From IMG/VR virus record IMGVR_UViG_3300036852_000233, positions 1-53,713 of that record: 53,713 nt of DNA. One strand, given 5' to 3'. Numbering within the stretch: the first letter of the stretch is position 1; each line of letters starts with the position of its first letter. Position numbers and translations under genes: made by a program. This document shows positions 1-7,803 of this stretch, one piece after another. The stretch is from a virus. The notes beneath the pieces are model-generated. The model was not told where the DNA came from. It saw only the letters and a list, made by a program, of their open reading frames with translations, and did no database searches.

Positions 1-22
1 TGCGCGTGGGGGGAGAAATGGC
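1..22. repeat. 22-bp terminal direct repeat, left copy
   Basis: The first 22 bases are identical to the last 22 (53692-53713). This is what a circular genome or a circularly permuted assembly looks like when cut with a short overlap. It joins the HNH gene at the left end to the small terminase at the right end. A true phage terminal repeat of this length is also possible. Confidence 0.9.
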
Positions 23-128
23 TGAGATGGCGCGGAGTCAAGAGGTCAGCTGCATGGAGCCGAGTTGAGTCAGTCTGCGCCGATTGGCTGGATGGTCGGT
101 ATCAGTGCGCTGTTGAACAGTGGCACTT
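23..128. other. Non-coding junction region, candidate packaging (cos/pac) region
   Basis: No convincing gene lies between the end of the HNH gene (129) and, across the circle junction, the start of the small terminase (53637). Together with 53638-53713 this gives roughly 180 bp of non-coding DNA between HNH and TerS. That is the usual place of the packaging site in HK97-like phages. I cannot identify the cut site itself. Confidence 0.4.
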
Positions 129-509
129 CTACCAGTCCCTCGTGTGCTGCCGCCGGCGGATCCTACCTTGGATCCTTGATGCGCGGGTTCTCAATGCGTT
201 GCCGAGCCGCGTGCCGGCCGAGCGGTTGCAGTGGCGGTGCTCGAGCTCACGACCACCAACGCTGGGTCTGGTGTGGTCAGCGCCGCCCTGGGTGAGGACT
301 CGTGGTGCGTCATCGGGGTGGCCGAGGTCGAGGGTGCAGAAGAAGCAACCACGCCGATTGCAGTACCGGCACCGCGTCGGGTGGTACATGGGGTGGCCGC
401 AGCGTCGGCAAGGTGTGCCATCGACGAGGGCTGCGAGCTTGTGTTTGCGGAGGGCCTGGTGTTCTGCGCCGAGTCCACGTTGTGTGGTGGTGCCCGCCCA
501 GCGGGGCAT
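129..509 (-). CDS. HNH endonuclease beside the terminase
   Basis: A 126-residue protein beginning MPRWAG, as do many actinophage HNH proteins. A CxxC pair (about residues 34-37) and further cysteines form zinc-binding knuckles. A DLGH segment (about 61-64) and ELEHRHCNRSAG (about 89-100) fit the HNH core. Its ATG shares one base with the stop of the upstream gene (TGATG). In the circular genome it directly precedes the small and large terminase. HNH proteins in this position are known to help terminase cut packaging sites in several siphoviruses, so that role is inferred from position. Confidence 0.8.
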   Translation of the reverse strand: MPRWAGTTTQRGLGAEHQALRKHKLAALVDGTPCRRCGHPMYHPTRCRYCNRRGCFFCTLDLGHPDDAPRVLTQGGADHTRPSVGGRELEHRHCNRSAGTRLGNALRTRASRIQGRIRRRQHTRDW

Positions 510-670
510 CAGCGTGGCTGGATTTCGCTAGGGACGCTGGCGCCGCAGACGAGGCAGTAGATGATCCCGTCGGCATACGCAAGCCGTGCATCGAATGGGC
601 AGCTAGGCTTGTGGATGATCGCCTGGGTGGTGACGAACTTGATGGGAGGCAGTTCGCGGGGCTCGCTCAT
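509..670 (-). CDS. Small cysteine-containing protein, 53 aa
   Basis: Starts at ATG 670 with GGAG about 9 nt upstream and ends in a TGATG overlap with the HNH gene. The protein has one C at residue 24 and a C-x-x-C at 39-42, followed by G-A, which suggests a small zinc ribbon. Function unknown; tight coupling to the HNH gene shows it belongs to the same transcript. Confidence 0.65.
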   Translation of the reverse strand: MSEPRELPPIKFVTTQAIIHKPSCPFDARLAYADGIIYCLVCGASVPSEIQPR

Positions 671-672
671 GG

Positions 673-771
673 TCACACTCCAGGTACCGCGATGTAATCA
701 TGGGTGCAACGGCCAAAGCAAGTGCTGGCCTGCGGGGCTGTCCGCTTGACAGATTGCGTGCTCGGCCTCAT
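673..771 (-). CDS. Hypothetical 32-aa protein
   Basis: A short open frame starting at ATG 771 in an ATGA overlap with the stop of the upstream gene and ending 3 nt before the next start. Two cysteines four residues apart (CFGRC) are visible. The coupling is the main support; the product is too short to assign. Confidence 0.4.
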   Translation of the reverse strand: MRPSTQSVKRTAPQASTCFGRCTHDYIAVPGV

Positions 772-929
772 CCGACTCTCCGCTGGTAGTCCCGTCGATC
801 CTGATGTTGCTGTCGGTTGAACGCCGGCCACTTGGTAATGGCTCGGGGGAGAACCCACCACCAGGGCTTGTGGCCCATGTACTTCCGGCTCTCCTGATAC
901 CAGCGCCAAAATCCCCAGTCTTCCATCAT
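768..929 (-). CDS. Trp-rich basic 53-aa protein
   Basis: Starts at the ATGATG at 929-924, overlapping the upstream stop. The N-terminal half is unusually aromatic (MMEDWGFWRWYQ, then KPWWWV), while the C-terminal half is basic and polar (RQQHQDRRDYQRR). The composition suggests a small membrane-interface or nucleic-acid-binding protein. No family recognised. Confidence 0.6.
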   Translation of the reverse strand: MMEDWGFWRWYQESRKYMGHKPWWWVLPRAITKWPAFNRQQHQDRRDYQRRVG

Positions 930-1327
930 CCGACTCTCCGTTTGCCGTCGGCCTGGTAGTCGATCGACTGCACCGGCGGTCGCTGAGGGGGGCGCCGGCC
1001 AAGCCGTTCCTCGTAGTAGGCGATGATGCGGCGGAGCTCACCGAGGGCGTTCTTGCGTTGCCGGTCGCGGTCCCGCTGTGCCTGCGCGACCGCGAGGCTA
1101 CATGCTTCCATCTGGTCATGGTCGCTGGAGCCGGTGACCCTGCCGGACGCTGGTTCGGTGCTGGGCAGGGCAGCGCGTTCGATGTCACGGTCAAGCTTGG
1201 CGAGCAGGTCCTCGTGGAGCATGACGATTTCGGCGATCAGGTTCTGCGCCACGCCATCGCGCATGACGAGGTTCGGGTCCCGACCCGGGTCGAGCGGGCC
1301 ACGGTAGCCGGGCGGCGGCTGGGTCAC
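926..1327 (-). CDS. Hypothetical protein with helical, charged C-terminus (133 aa)
   Basis: The preferred start is GTG 1327, which overlaps the upstream TGA as GTGA, the pattern used by its neighbours. GTG 1348 would add seven residues. The N-terminal 25 residues are proline-rich. From about residue 30 the protein is strongly helical and charged, with likely coiled coil (NLIAEIVMLHEDLLAKL and AVAQAQRDRDRQRKNALGEL). Function unknown. Confidence 0.7.
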   Translation of the reverse strand: MTQPPPGYRGPLDPGRDPNLVMRDGVAQNLIAEIVMLHEDLLAKLDRDIERAALPSTEPASGRVTGSSDHDQMEACSLAVAQAQRDRDRQRKNALGELRRIIAYYEERLGRRPPQRPPVQSIDYQADGKRRVG

Positions 1328-1473
1328 CACAGCCGACACACCTTCCACAGCAGGACCGCGAGCCGTTCGCGGTTATGGTCGCAGAGCCAGCATGCAGAGT
1401 GGTCGATTCGGGCGGTGCACCACAGCCGCAGGCGGACCTGGCGGGGTAGCAACTGCCGAAGATCGAAGCTCAC
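1324..1473 (-). CDS. Small basic Cys-containing protein, 49 aa
   Basis: Starts at GTG 1473 in a GTGA overlap with the preceding stop. The protein is arginine-rich with a central CWLC motif and two more cysteines, so a small zinc knuckle is possible. It is one of a chain of coupled small genes; no family recognised. Confidence 0.55.
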   Translation of the reverse strand: MSFDLRQLLPRQVRLRLWCTARIDHSACWLCDHNRERLAVLLWKVCRLW

Positions 1474-1649
1474 CGGGCCTCCTGTTCGGCGTTCCAGCAG
1501 TACGCGCATCCCTCGTGCGGGCATTTCACGACCGCATCCCTGGCCTGTCGGAGGAGCAACGCCAGTTCACGCCGAGCCCACGCCTTGCCCTCGAACGCGG
1601 CAGCGTTCAACCGGGCATGGAGCTCGGCACGGCCAGCACTGAGGGTCAC
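1470..1649 (-). CDS. Small protein with C-terminal Cys cluster, 59 aa
   Basis: GTG 1649 overlaps the upstream TGA as GTGA. Residues 5-40 look helical; the end carries C-x4-C-x2-C (KCPHEGCAYCW), a plausible zinc-binding tail. Gene order and coupling support it; function unknown. Confidence 0.65.
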   Translation of the reverse strand: MTLSAGRAELHARLNAAAFEGKAWARRELALLLRQARDAVVKCPHEGCAYCWNAEQEAR

Positions 1650-1783
1650 TCGTCCGCCTCGTAGTCGTCGCAGTCGCAGCCGTCCACCAAGCAGGGACAC
1701 AGCTCGGCCGGGTTGGTGTGGAGCTCGTGCTGGTCGTCGTCGTGGTGGCACCGGCGGCATGGCAGCGGCAGGGGCAAGCTCAC
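1646..1783 (-). CDS. Acidic, Cys/His-rich 45-aa protein
   Basis: Starts at GTG 1783 with a strong GAGGAGG upstream and a GTGA overlap with the upstream stop. The protein has CRRCHHDDD, then CPC and CDCDDYEADE, so five or six cysteines in 45 residues. This is very likely a metal-binding protein. Function unknown. Confidence 0.65.
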   Translation of the reverse strand: MSLPLPLPCRRCHHDDDQHELHTNPAELCPCLVDGCDCDDYEADE

Positions 1784-1977
1784 TCTCCCTCCTCGGGACC
1801 GGACCGGGAAGGCTTAGGTGGATGACGTCGACATTCGTGGTAACCATCTTCGGAGATCCATCCTTCGCTGCGGGCGAACTCCTCGGCTGCCTCGGCGGGC
1901 AGACCGCCGAGGCTGACGCAGACGATGCCGTCTTCCTCGGAGCGGTCACAGATGATTGACCACGAGTGCCGGATCAT
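1780..1977 (-). CDS. Hypothetical 65-aa protein
   Basis: ATG 1977 has GGAGACGCC just upstream and overlaps the stop of the next gene. The reading frame looks natural (MIRHSWSIICDRSEEDGIVC then LPAEAAEEFARSEGW). The C-terminus is proline- and glutamate-rich. No family recognised. Confidence 0.7.
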   Translation of the reverse strand: MIRHSWSIICDRSEEDGIVCVSLGGLPAEAAEEFARSEGWISEDGYHECRRHPPKPSRSGPEEGE

Positions 1978-2165
1978 GGCGTCTCCTGCGGGTCGGGGTC
2001 GGCCTTGTTGGCGTCGAAGACTGCGAGCACCGCTTCAGCGTCCTCACCGACCGCGGCGAAGACTCGGCAGCGTTCGATGTTGGCGACCTGGACCGCGTTC
2101 ATCGCCTTGATCGTGGAGGTGAGGTCCGTTTCGTCGGGAAGTTCGATGACCAGTACCTTGCTCAT
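1974..2165 (-). CDS. Hypothetical 63-aa protein
   Basis: Begins MSKVLVIELPDE and appears to be a small alpha/beta protein with an acidic C-terminal tail. Overlapping stop/start junctions join it to both neighbours. Function unknown. Confidence 0.7.
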   Translation of the reverse strand: MSKVLVIELPDETDLTSTIKAMNAVQVANIERCRVFAAVGEDAEAVLAVFDANKADPDPQETP

Positions 2166-2581
2166 GGCGCCTCCTGAGGGTCGGGGCCGGCCGGTGGCGA
2201 CTCGATGCCCGCAGCCTGCTGCGGGGTCAGGTCACAGCCGACCGGCAGTGGACCATCGACCGAGATGTAGCCGTGTGGGTCGCTCATGGCTGGCTGCTCC
2301 TTGTCGTTGCCGGGACTTGTATCGATTGCATAGCCACGTTCCGGTGTTGGGGGTAGCTGGGGAAGCACCCGGGGTTCCTGGGGCGATTGCAATCGGTCGC
2401 AGGCGCAGGTGTGCTGCGTGACACGCGTTGGCCCGGACGGCGGGAACGTCATGTGCCACTGGTCGACGTTGCGGAGCGCGACGGCCGGTGCGCAGCCGCC
2501 GTGTCGCAGGCACGTCCACCCCTGGACAGGGTCCCGGTAGAGCGGGTGAACGTCGGGGACCTCGAGGTCGAGTTCGTTCAT
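2162..2581 (-). CDS. Hypothetical 139-aa protein (possible internal second start)
   Basis: ATG 2581 follows AAGGAGACGCA, a good ribosome site. The N-terminal part has several cysteines (CLRHGGC and CAC), the middle is proline-rich. A second ATG at 2287, in the same frame, has AAGGAG 11 nt upstream and would give a separate 41-residue protein (MSDPHGYISVDGPLP...). There is no stop between the two, so I list one gene, but two products are possible. Confidence 0.65.
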   Translation of the reverse strand: MNELDLEVPDVHPLYRDPVQGWTCLRHGGCAPAVALRNVDQWHMTFPPSGPTRVTQHTCACDRLQSPQEPRVLPQLPPTPERGYAIDTSPGNDKEQPAMSDPHGYISVDGPLPVGCDLTPQQAAGIESPPAGPDPQEAP

Positions 2582-2763
2582 TGCGTCTCCTTGACGGGGC
2601 CGCCGCAGCGGGGGCAGCGCTTCCGGGTCGGGTTCTCACGGAACGTGCGACCGCGGTAGGTGGTGATGAGCCGGCCTTGGCGGGTGCCCTTCCAGCCGCA
2701 GGGGCCGGCGAGGGTCGGCTGCGGGTTCGCGCATCGGACCTTCACCGCCTCAATGGTGGTCAT
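2578..2763 (-). CDS. Zinc-ribbon protein, 61 aa
   Basis: ATG 2763 overlaps the stop of the CoiA-like gene. One cysteine pair lies at residues 11 and 22, a second as CPRC at 50-53 followed by GGP, the usual layout of a zinc ribbon. A basic stretch (RGRTFRENPTRKR) could bind nucleic acid. Function unknown. Confidence 0.7.
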   Translation of the reverse strand: MTTIEAVKVRCANPQPTLAGPCGWKGTRQGRLITTYRGRTFRENPTRKRCPRCGGPVKETQ

Positions 2764-3422
2764 CCGGCTTCTCTTTCGTCGATGGGGGCCTTCCGGAAGT
2801 GGTCGAGGAACTCGGCTTTGGTGCCGAGCTGGCCCCACCCTCCAGAAGGACAGTCCGGATACACCCGACGGACACGGAAAATGGCGTCATCGCCGAGATC
2901 CCAGTACAACGGCATGGTGATGGTGGCGTGGGACTTACGAGGCCAACGCCAGCGGAACGTACGGACACGCGGGTCGGTGAGCACCTGCCGGCCCCGCTCG
3001 CCATAGCGTCCATGCTCCCGCATGGGTCGCAGATCCACGTTGTCAGTGAAGCTGCTGGCGTCGAATACCCAGACGATCGCGCCGACGTTGGCACGGTAGA
3101 ACCGTTCACGCTCCCGGATCTCCGACACCGCCAACGACTGGTGTTGAAGTTCGATGACTGTGCCATTGGTGATGATGTCTGCCCGGTGCGATCCGACCGT
3201 CACCTCTGTTTGTTCCGGCTGGAAGAGCCGTTTCCAGTCGGCGTGCCAGTCAGACTCGGGCTCCGACCATGGATCGCAATCAAACTGGGCATGGTGAGCC
3301 CAGTGCCAGGTGACGATCTCTCCGCACTTCGCTATGAGCTGCTCTTGGCAGAGCGGGCACCAGCCAGCCTCCCCGGGACTTGCCGGGGTCCGCTGACCGG
3401 TCCCGTCATCGGCGAGGAGCAT
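2760..3422 (-). CDS. CoiA-like nuclease
   Basis: A 220-residue protein with an N-terminal CxxC zinc motif (CPLCQEQLIAKCG, about 22-34) followed by WHWAHH. Next comes SDWHADWKRLF and a SHRADI...VIELQHQ segment, the acid/Q nuclease core of competence CoiA-like proteins (PD-(D/E)XK fold). The family is known for DNA processing in competence and occurs in phages and plasmids. It sits directly downstream of the RecA-fold ATPase gene, so a role in replication or recombination is likely. GGAG precedes ATG 3422. Confidence 0.75.
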   Translation of the reverse strand: MLLADDGTGQRTPASPGEAGWCPLCQEQLIAKCGEIVTWHWAHHAQFDCDPWSEPESDWHADWKRLFQPEQTEVTVGSHRADIITNGTVIELQHQSLAVSEIRERERFYRANVGAIVWVFDASSFTDNVDLRPMREHGRYGERGRQVLTDPRVRTFRWRWPRKSHATITMPLYWDLGDDAIFRVRRVYPDCPSGGWGQLGTKAEFLDHFRKAPIDEREAG

Positions 3423-3440
3423 GGCGATCTCCAGAACAGC

Positions 3441-4655
3441 TCATGGCTCCAACTTCTCGGGCTTCGCCCAGTCGGGTTCCAAGGAGTCCCACGGGGGGGT
3501 CCTTCTAGAGACCCCCCCGTCGTGGGACTTTTCCTCGCGAGTCCCATGGGGCAATGGGACTGCGTGGGACTCGTGGGACTCTGGGGATTGGGCGGCTTGG
3601 GCGGGGAGCTTGTAGACGGGTCGGCTCATGGTGCCGACGTTGAGCAGCGCACCCTTGCTGACCAGGGATTTTGTTGCTCGGTAAAAGGTTTGCTTGGGGA
3701 GCTTGGCGAGGTCTTTGAGCTCGGTGCGTGAGACGGCCGCAGTCGTCCCAAGCAAGTCCCACATGATTGCCATGAGCGCCTGTTCTGAGGCCACCAACTC
3801 ATCTGTAGTCCCACGACCTGTGTGGGACTGAATAACGCAGGAAGTGGTCATCTGACCACGGAGAGTGACCACCGACCGGGTGAGCTTGATCAGCTCGAAC
3901 TGTTCGGCGTCTTTGGCTTTCTCACACTTAACGGTGAGGTTTGCCCCTTCCGCTTCCACGAGAATCATCGTGTCAGCGGCCCCCTCGATGGAACTTGACC
4001 CACGGTAGGTCTCACCACCTTTGGAGGTGTGGTGAACGACGAGGACGGTGGCGCCGGTCACGTTCTTCACATGGTCCGCGGCGTCGATCGCCAGGCCGAC
4101 ATCGCGGGTGGAGTTCTCATCCCCACCGACCATGCTGCGGGCCAGCGTGTCGATGATGACTAGGGTCGGTTCCAGTGTCATGGTCATCTCGACGAGCGCC
4201 TGCCGGCGGGCTTGGTCGAGAAGGTTGATGGCGGTGGGGAAGAACCGGATTCTGCTGATTTCCGCCACATCAACCCCGAACGTCTCGGTCCACGCCCGAA
4301 CACGGATCCCAAGCCCACCGACCCCTTCCGCGGCGACATACAGGACGATCCCACGACGGACTTCCCGGCCGTTCCATGGAAATCCAGCGGCAACGCACAA
4401 TGCCCAATCGAGCGCGAGGAAGCTCTTGCCTGATCCGGGTTTGCCATACAGGACTGCGAGGGTCGACGCGCCGAGAAGATCGTCGATGAGCCATCGTGGT
4501 GGTGGCATGGTGACAAGCTGGCCAGCGGTAAGGAGTTGACCGACCAGCTTGTCACCGAGCGGCTGAAGCCCATTGTCGGTTTGGCGTTGGCGGACTGTGG
4601 CCCGTGCGACCATCTCGACATCGGGGATGGTGTCGTCGAACGGCCAGCCGCTCAT
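3441..4655 (-). CDS. RepA/DnaB-like RecA-fold ATPase (replication)
   Basis: A 404-residue ATPase with Walker A GKPGSGKS (71-78), VAAEG after strand 2, Walker B TLVIIDT (164-170) and VVHHTSKGG. This pattern belongs to the AAA_25/RepA-like hexameric helicase group. The C-terminal part (from about 300) looks like a winged helix (TELKDLAKLPKQTFYRA). It is the only helicase-like gene in the window, and no polymerase or primase was seen. The phage therefore probably recruits the host replisome, with this protein acting at the fork. Confidence 0.8.
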   Translation of the reverse strand: MSGWPFDDTIPDVEMVARATVRQRQTDNGLQPLGDKLVGQLLTAGQLVTMPPPRWLIDDLLGASTLAVLYGKPGSGKSFLALDWALCVAAGFPWNGREVRRGIVLYVAAEGVGGLGIRVRAWTETFGVDVAEISRIRFFPTAINLLDQARRQALVEMTMTLEPTLVIIDTLARSMVGGDENSTRDVGLAIDAADHVKNVTGATVLVVHHTSKGGETYRGSSSIEGAADTMILVEAEGANLTVKCEKAKDAEQFELIKLTRSVVTLRGQMTTSCVIQSHTGRGTTDELVASEQALMAIMWDLLGTTAAVSRTELKDLAKLPKQTFYRATKSLVSKGALLNVGTMSRPVYKLPAQAAQSPESHESHAVPLPHGTREEKSHDGGVSRRTPPWDSLEPDWAKPEKLEP

Positions 4656-4846
4656 GTTCGTCCCCAGGCACGCCGTTGGAGTTGCTCAACCTCGATGCGG
4701 AGCATCGCCACCTCAAGCATGAGGTTGGCGATGACGGTGCGAAGCGTCTCGATGTCATCTGGGACTTGGAGCGCGGCGCGGGTGTAGCGGCCTGCCTGTT
4801 CGATGAGCTGGCGGGCGTGCTGTTCGGCGTCTGGGACAAGTGCCAC
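4652..4846 (-). CDS. Small coiled-coil protein, 64 aa
   Basis: GTG 4846 follows GGAGCGCC. The C-terminal half has a clear heptad pattern (DIETLRTVIANLMLEVAMLR). It overlaps the start of the ATPase gene and may be an accessory or loader subunit, but that is inferred only from position. Confidence 0.65.
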   Translation of the reverse strand: MALVPDAEQHARQLIEQAGRYTRAALQVPDDIETLRTVIANLMLEVAMLRIEVEQLQRRAWGRT

Positions 4847-4871
4847 GGCGCTCCTTGGACCGGTGGTGGGA

Positions 4872-5255
4872 TCAGAACGGTGGGAGATTCTTCGCGACCC
4901 AGGTGCGGGCGGTCTGCCGGTCCTCCTCATTGGGGTCGGTGAACAGCCATGGTGGTGATTGGCCGGGCTTGGCGACGCCTTTGCCGAGCCTGCCGAGCAG
5001 CATGCGTGGGGTGCCGACACGGTCGGCGAGCTGCGCACGCAACGCCTTTTGGAACAACATGAGTCCCTTGTGTTGAGTACCAGCGTGGTCGCCGTCAAGG
5101 ACGGCGATATCGCAGATGGTCGCGTCGGCGTCTCCGAACGCGGTCCGGATCCCGGTCTCGACTTCGAGGGCTTTGACGAGCAGGAGGCGACCTTCGTAGT
5201 CGGTGATGCGGGTCTGCTCGGTGGGCCCGTCGAACATATCCTGTGCCATGTGCAT
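4872..5255 (-). CDS. SSB-like / OB-fold phage protein
   Basis: A 127-residue protein resembling single-strand-binding-like proteins annotated in actinophages: an ITDYEGRLLL beta-hairpin near the N-terminus, CDIAVLDGDHAGT in the middle and a W-containing C-terminus. It lies between the Cas4-like exonuclease and the replication ATPase, which fits a replication or recombination role. The resemblance is from memory of the family; there is no diagnostic motif. Confidence 0.55.
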   Translation of the reverse strand: MHMAQDMFDGPTEQTRITDYEGRLLLVKALEVETGIRTAFGDADATICDIAVLDGDHAGTQHKGLMLFQKALRAQLADRVGTPRMLLGRLGKGVAKPGQSPPWLFTDPNEEDRQTARTWVAKNLPPF

Positions 5256-5294
5256 GCTCGTTTCTGCTTGTGCGGATGATGTGCATGTGCTGGT

Positions 5295-6335
5295 CTAGCT
5301 GGTCATCGCGGCTCCTTCCTGCAATTGCACCTTCCGGCGCTTGCATGCCTCCAGCAGCTGGTCGTCCCAGGCGCCGGCGTGGTCGGCGTCCTGCCACACC
5401 TTCACGAGGTCATCTTCCGAGGTGGCTTCGTCGACTCGCAGAAGCCACCCGTTCGCGGGTGCATTGGCTGGGGCTGGGGGTTTGGCGCTGGGGGTGAACT
5501 TGGCAGCGAGGTCTTTGCGGGCCCGCCACTGGCGAACCTGGTCGCACAGCTGCGCTTTCTCCCAGCCGGCGGTGATGTCGACCCAGTACAGGTCGCATCT
5601 GGCTTGTCCGACAGGGAGGTGGATGACGACCGCGTCGTTGCGGTTGACTTCCGGCATTGGCTCGTACCGGCCAGCTGCCGGGTCCCATAGCAGTTCGGCG
5701 TTGGCGTAGAGGGCGAGTTGGATGGCGATCTCACCCCACCCGTAGGAGAGGTCCCGGCCAGTTTTCAGATCGCCGATGACTAGGCCAGTGCTGGGCACAT
5801 CTAAGATCCGGTCGAAGGTGCCCGCAACACCGAGCTCGGGGAGGACGACGACCCGTTCGATGTATCTGGCATCGGTGGTGATCTCGGCGTTTGCGAGGGC
5901 CTGCTGATACACCTGGATGTCTCGGTCCCAGGGGGCTGGGATAGTGAGTTGTTCGCCTGCGTCGATGTGTTCGGTAAAGGAATGCAATGCCTGGCCGAGC
6001 CGGGCGCCAGAGCTCGCGGCAGCGGCCTCTTTTGCGTCGTCGACGAGACGGTCCAGCGTGGTCTTGTCGTCGATCGGGGTGGCCGCGGCGAGCGCGTACA
6101 GATCTGGCCTGGTGGCGATGCCCTTGGCGACCATCCTGCATTGCCACTTGGTCAGGCCGAACATGTCGCTCAAGGTCTTGGCCAGCGTGGTGGCGCGGGT
6201 CCACGGCTGTTCCCGGCCGGTCTGCGGGTCGGGGAGCAGGTAGCGGCCATAATGGTCCCGGCGGGGTTCCGGTTGGACCGACGCCACCGCGTCCGCGGGG
6301 TTGCACGCTGAGGGTGCGCGCGTAGCATCAGTCAA
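5295..6335 (-). CDS. Cas4-like exonuclease (PD-(D/E)XK)
   Basis: 346 residues; starts at TTG 6335 with a perfect AGGAGG ten bases upstream. Motifs of the RecB/Cas4 nuclease family are visible: GxxxHxxxE-like LGQALHSFTEH, then VAGTFDRIL, then VIGDLKTGR (the D...ExK core with D in place of E) and a later Q-IQLALYANA helix. Such nucleases generate single-stranded tails for annealing proteins. The annealing-protein candidate is at 9556-10470. Confidence 0.8.
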   Translation of the reverse strand: MTDATRAPSACNPADAVASVQPEPRRDHYGRYLLPDPQTGREQPWTRATTLAKTLSDMFGLTKWQCRMVAKGIATRPDLYALAAATPIDDKTTLDRLVDDAKEAAAASSGARLGQALHSFTEHIDAGEQLTIPAPWDRDIQVYQQALANAEITTDARYIERVVVLPELGVAGTFDRILDVPSTGLVIGDLKTGRDLSYGWGEIAIQLALYANAELLWDPAAGRYEPMPEVNRNDAVVIHLPVGQARCDLYWVDITAGWEKAQLCDQVRQWRARKDLAAKFTPSAKPPAPANAPANGWLLRVDEATSEDDLVKVWQDADHAGAWDDQLLEACKRRKVQLQEGAAMTS

Positions 6336-6410
6336 CGTCGACCACCTCCTAGGGTCTGGTCGGCCGTGGCCGGGGGCGTTCGCGCGCCGCCCGGCCGTTC
6401 ACTCCCCCGG

Positions 6411-6419
6411 ATCATAGCA
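6411..6419 (-). promoter_or_regulatory. Extended -10 promoter candidate for the exonuclease operon
   Basis: Reading leftward the 115-bp gap holds TGCTATGAT: a TGn extension plus TATGAT, five of six matches to TATAAT. No good -35 box lies at 17 bp, which is normal for extended -10 promoters. It would drive the exonuclease gene and the replication genes downstream. Confidence 0.45.
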
Positions 6420-6450
6420 TGAACCCGCAGGTCAGAGGGCATGTGCGCGG

Positions 6451-7803
6451 TCATAGGAGTGTCCCCTGCCGTTCGATGTTGACCCGTCCGAGGACCTTGG
6501 CGGCCCGCTGCCGCGCCAGCGTCTGGTCAGCGGCCAGCCGCGAATATGGTTCGCTCAGGTCGATGCCGACGCCGATCCGGCCGAGGGCCCGGGCGACATG
6601 GGGGACGGTCCCCGTGCCGGAAAAGGGGTCGAGGACGATGGCAGGGCGGGTGGGTGGTGGGGTCCACCGGTCGAGGTGGTACTCCCGCCATGGCCCGACC
6701 CGCTGGTAATTGTGCAGCTCGTTCATTGCTGGTCGGCGGCTAGCGCCCTCAGCGCGTAGCCCGGCGAGGCGGCCGTCGGTGCGTTCGTCCTGCGCCCACT
6801 GGCTCTCGCCGGTGCCTGGGTGGTCGGTGTGGGGGGTACACCCACACGCATACCCCAAGATCGTCGCCGCTTGGCAAGGCATGCAGCCGTCCTCAAGAAC
6901 GGTAGTGGGGCGTCCGCTGAACCGCTCGGCGCTTTCCCACATTCCCGACTTGGCGCTCTGATGATGTTTGCTGCGTTCCGCTCCGCAGCCGTCGCAACGG
7001 CCGTTGGTGAAACCTCGGCGTCGCTCGACGACGGGGAACCTGCCTTGCCCGCACGCCCGGCAGATGCCGGGTGGGGAGAATGCGAGGATCAATCGCCGGG
7101 GCCATTCGGTGGGGAAGGCTGCGTAGTGGTCGGTGTCGATCCAGGGTGGCAGCCGCAACGGCTCGGAGGGGATGCTCCAGACCGACCCGGGGAGCTTCCC
7201 AAGCGGGTTGTCGCCAGCTTTCGGCTCGTCCCACAAGCGGCTTCGCAGCAGATTGCCAGCCTGTTCGCCTTGCGTCCGGTAGTACGGCACCTGCGGCGCC
7301 GGCGTGAGTCGCCGTTGCGGCTTCGCCTCGTATGGCTCGCGGATCTCGTCGAGGGCGGCGTAATACCGCGGCTGCTTGGCGAGATGCCACCAGCGGGAGT
7401 GCGACACGCGGACGCGGTCAGTGACCGATTCCGGTAGGCCGTTGGGCCGGTTCCAGATGATCTCTGCCCGGAGGATCAGCCCGAGCTTGTCGACGCAGCC
7501 GATGGCGTACCGCTGCGGGCTGAGGTTCAGCGATTTGTCGGAGTAGGAATCACCCAGCTCGACGAACAGGCTGGCGGTCGGCTTCATGACCCGGACGCAC
7601 TCGGCGGTGACCTCCCAAAGATGCTGGAGGAACGTCCCCCGAGTGGCCTCATTGCCGATCTGGCCGGGCACGCCGTAGTCGCGCAATTGCCAGAACGGCG
7701 GGCTCGTTACGATCAAATCAATGCACGCGTCGCGCAGTGGGAGCCGTCGGGCGTCCCCGCGGATGATGGTCCGCTCGACCCGGGGGTTCACCATGCCGGT
7801 CAT
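6451..7803 (-). CDS. N4/N6 DNA methyltransferase with zinc-finger insert
   Basis: ATG 7803 overlaps the upstream stop (ATGA), giving 450 residues. The catalytic motif TSPPFW (33-38) comes first and the SAM-binding DPFSGTGT near the C-terminus, the beta-group order. SPPF is more typical of N4-cytosine enzymes. Between them is a cysteine-rich insert (CRACGQGRF, CDGCGAE, CMPC, CGC). It probably protects phage DNA from host restriction. No matching restriction enzyme lies beside it. Confidence 0.85.
   Translation of the reverse strand: MTGMVNPRVERTIIRGDARRLPLRDACIDLIVTSPPFWQLRDYGVPGQIGNEATRGTFLQHLWEVTAECVRVMKPTASLFVELGDSYSDKSLNLSPQRYAIGCVDKLGLILRAEIIWNRPNGLPESVTDRVRVSHSRWWHLAKQPRYYAALDEIREPYEAKPQRRLTPAPQVPYYRTQGEQAGNLLRSRLWDEPKAGDNPLGKLPGSVWSIPSEPLRLPPWIDTDHYAAFPTEWPRRLILAFSPPGICRACGQGRFPVVERRRGFTNGRCDGCGAERSKHHQSAKSGMWESAERFSGRPTTVLEDGCMPCQAATILGYACGCTPHTDHPGTGESQWAQDERTDGRLAGLRAEGASRRPAMNELHNYQRVGPWREYHLDRWTPPPTRPAIVLDPFSGTGTVPHVARALGRIGVGIDLSEPYSRLAADQTLARQRAAKVLGRVNIERQGTLL

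Noticed and set aside
65-295. Plus-strand open frame at the left end
   Set aside because: Opposes the HNH gene, has no ribosome site and reads as low-quality Ser/Arg/Gly sequence typical of the reverse strand of GC-rich genes.
2799-3731. 310-residue plus-strand open frame
   Set aside because: It is the antisense of the CoiA-like and ATPase genes, which have clear motifs; GC-rich third positions create long shadows.
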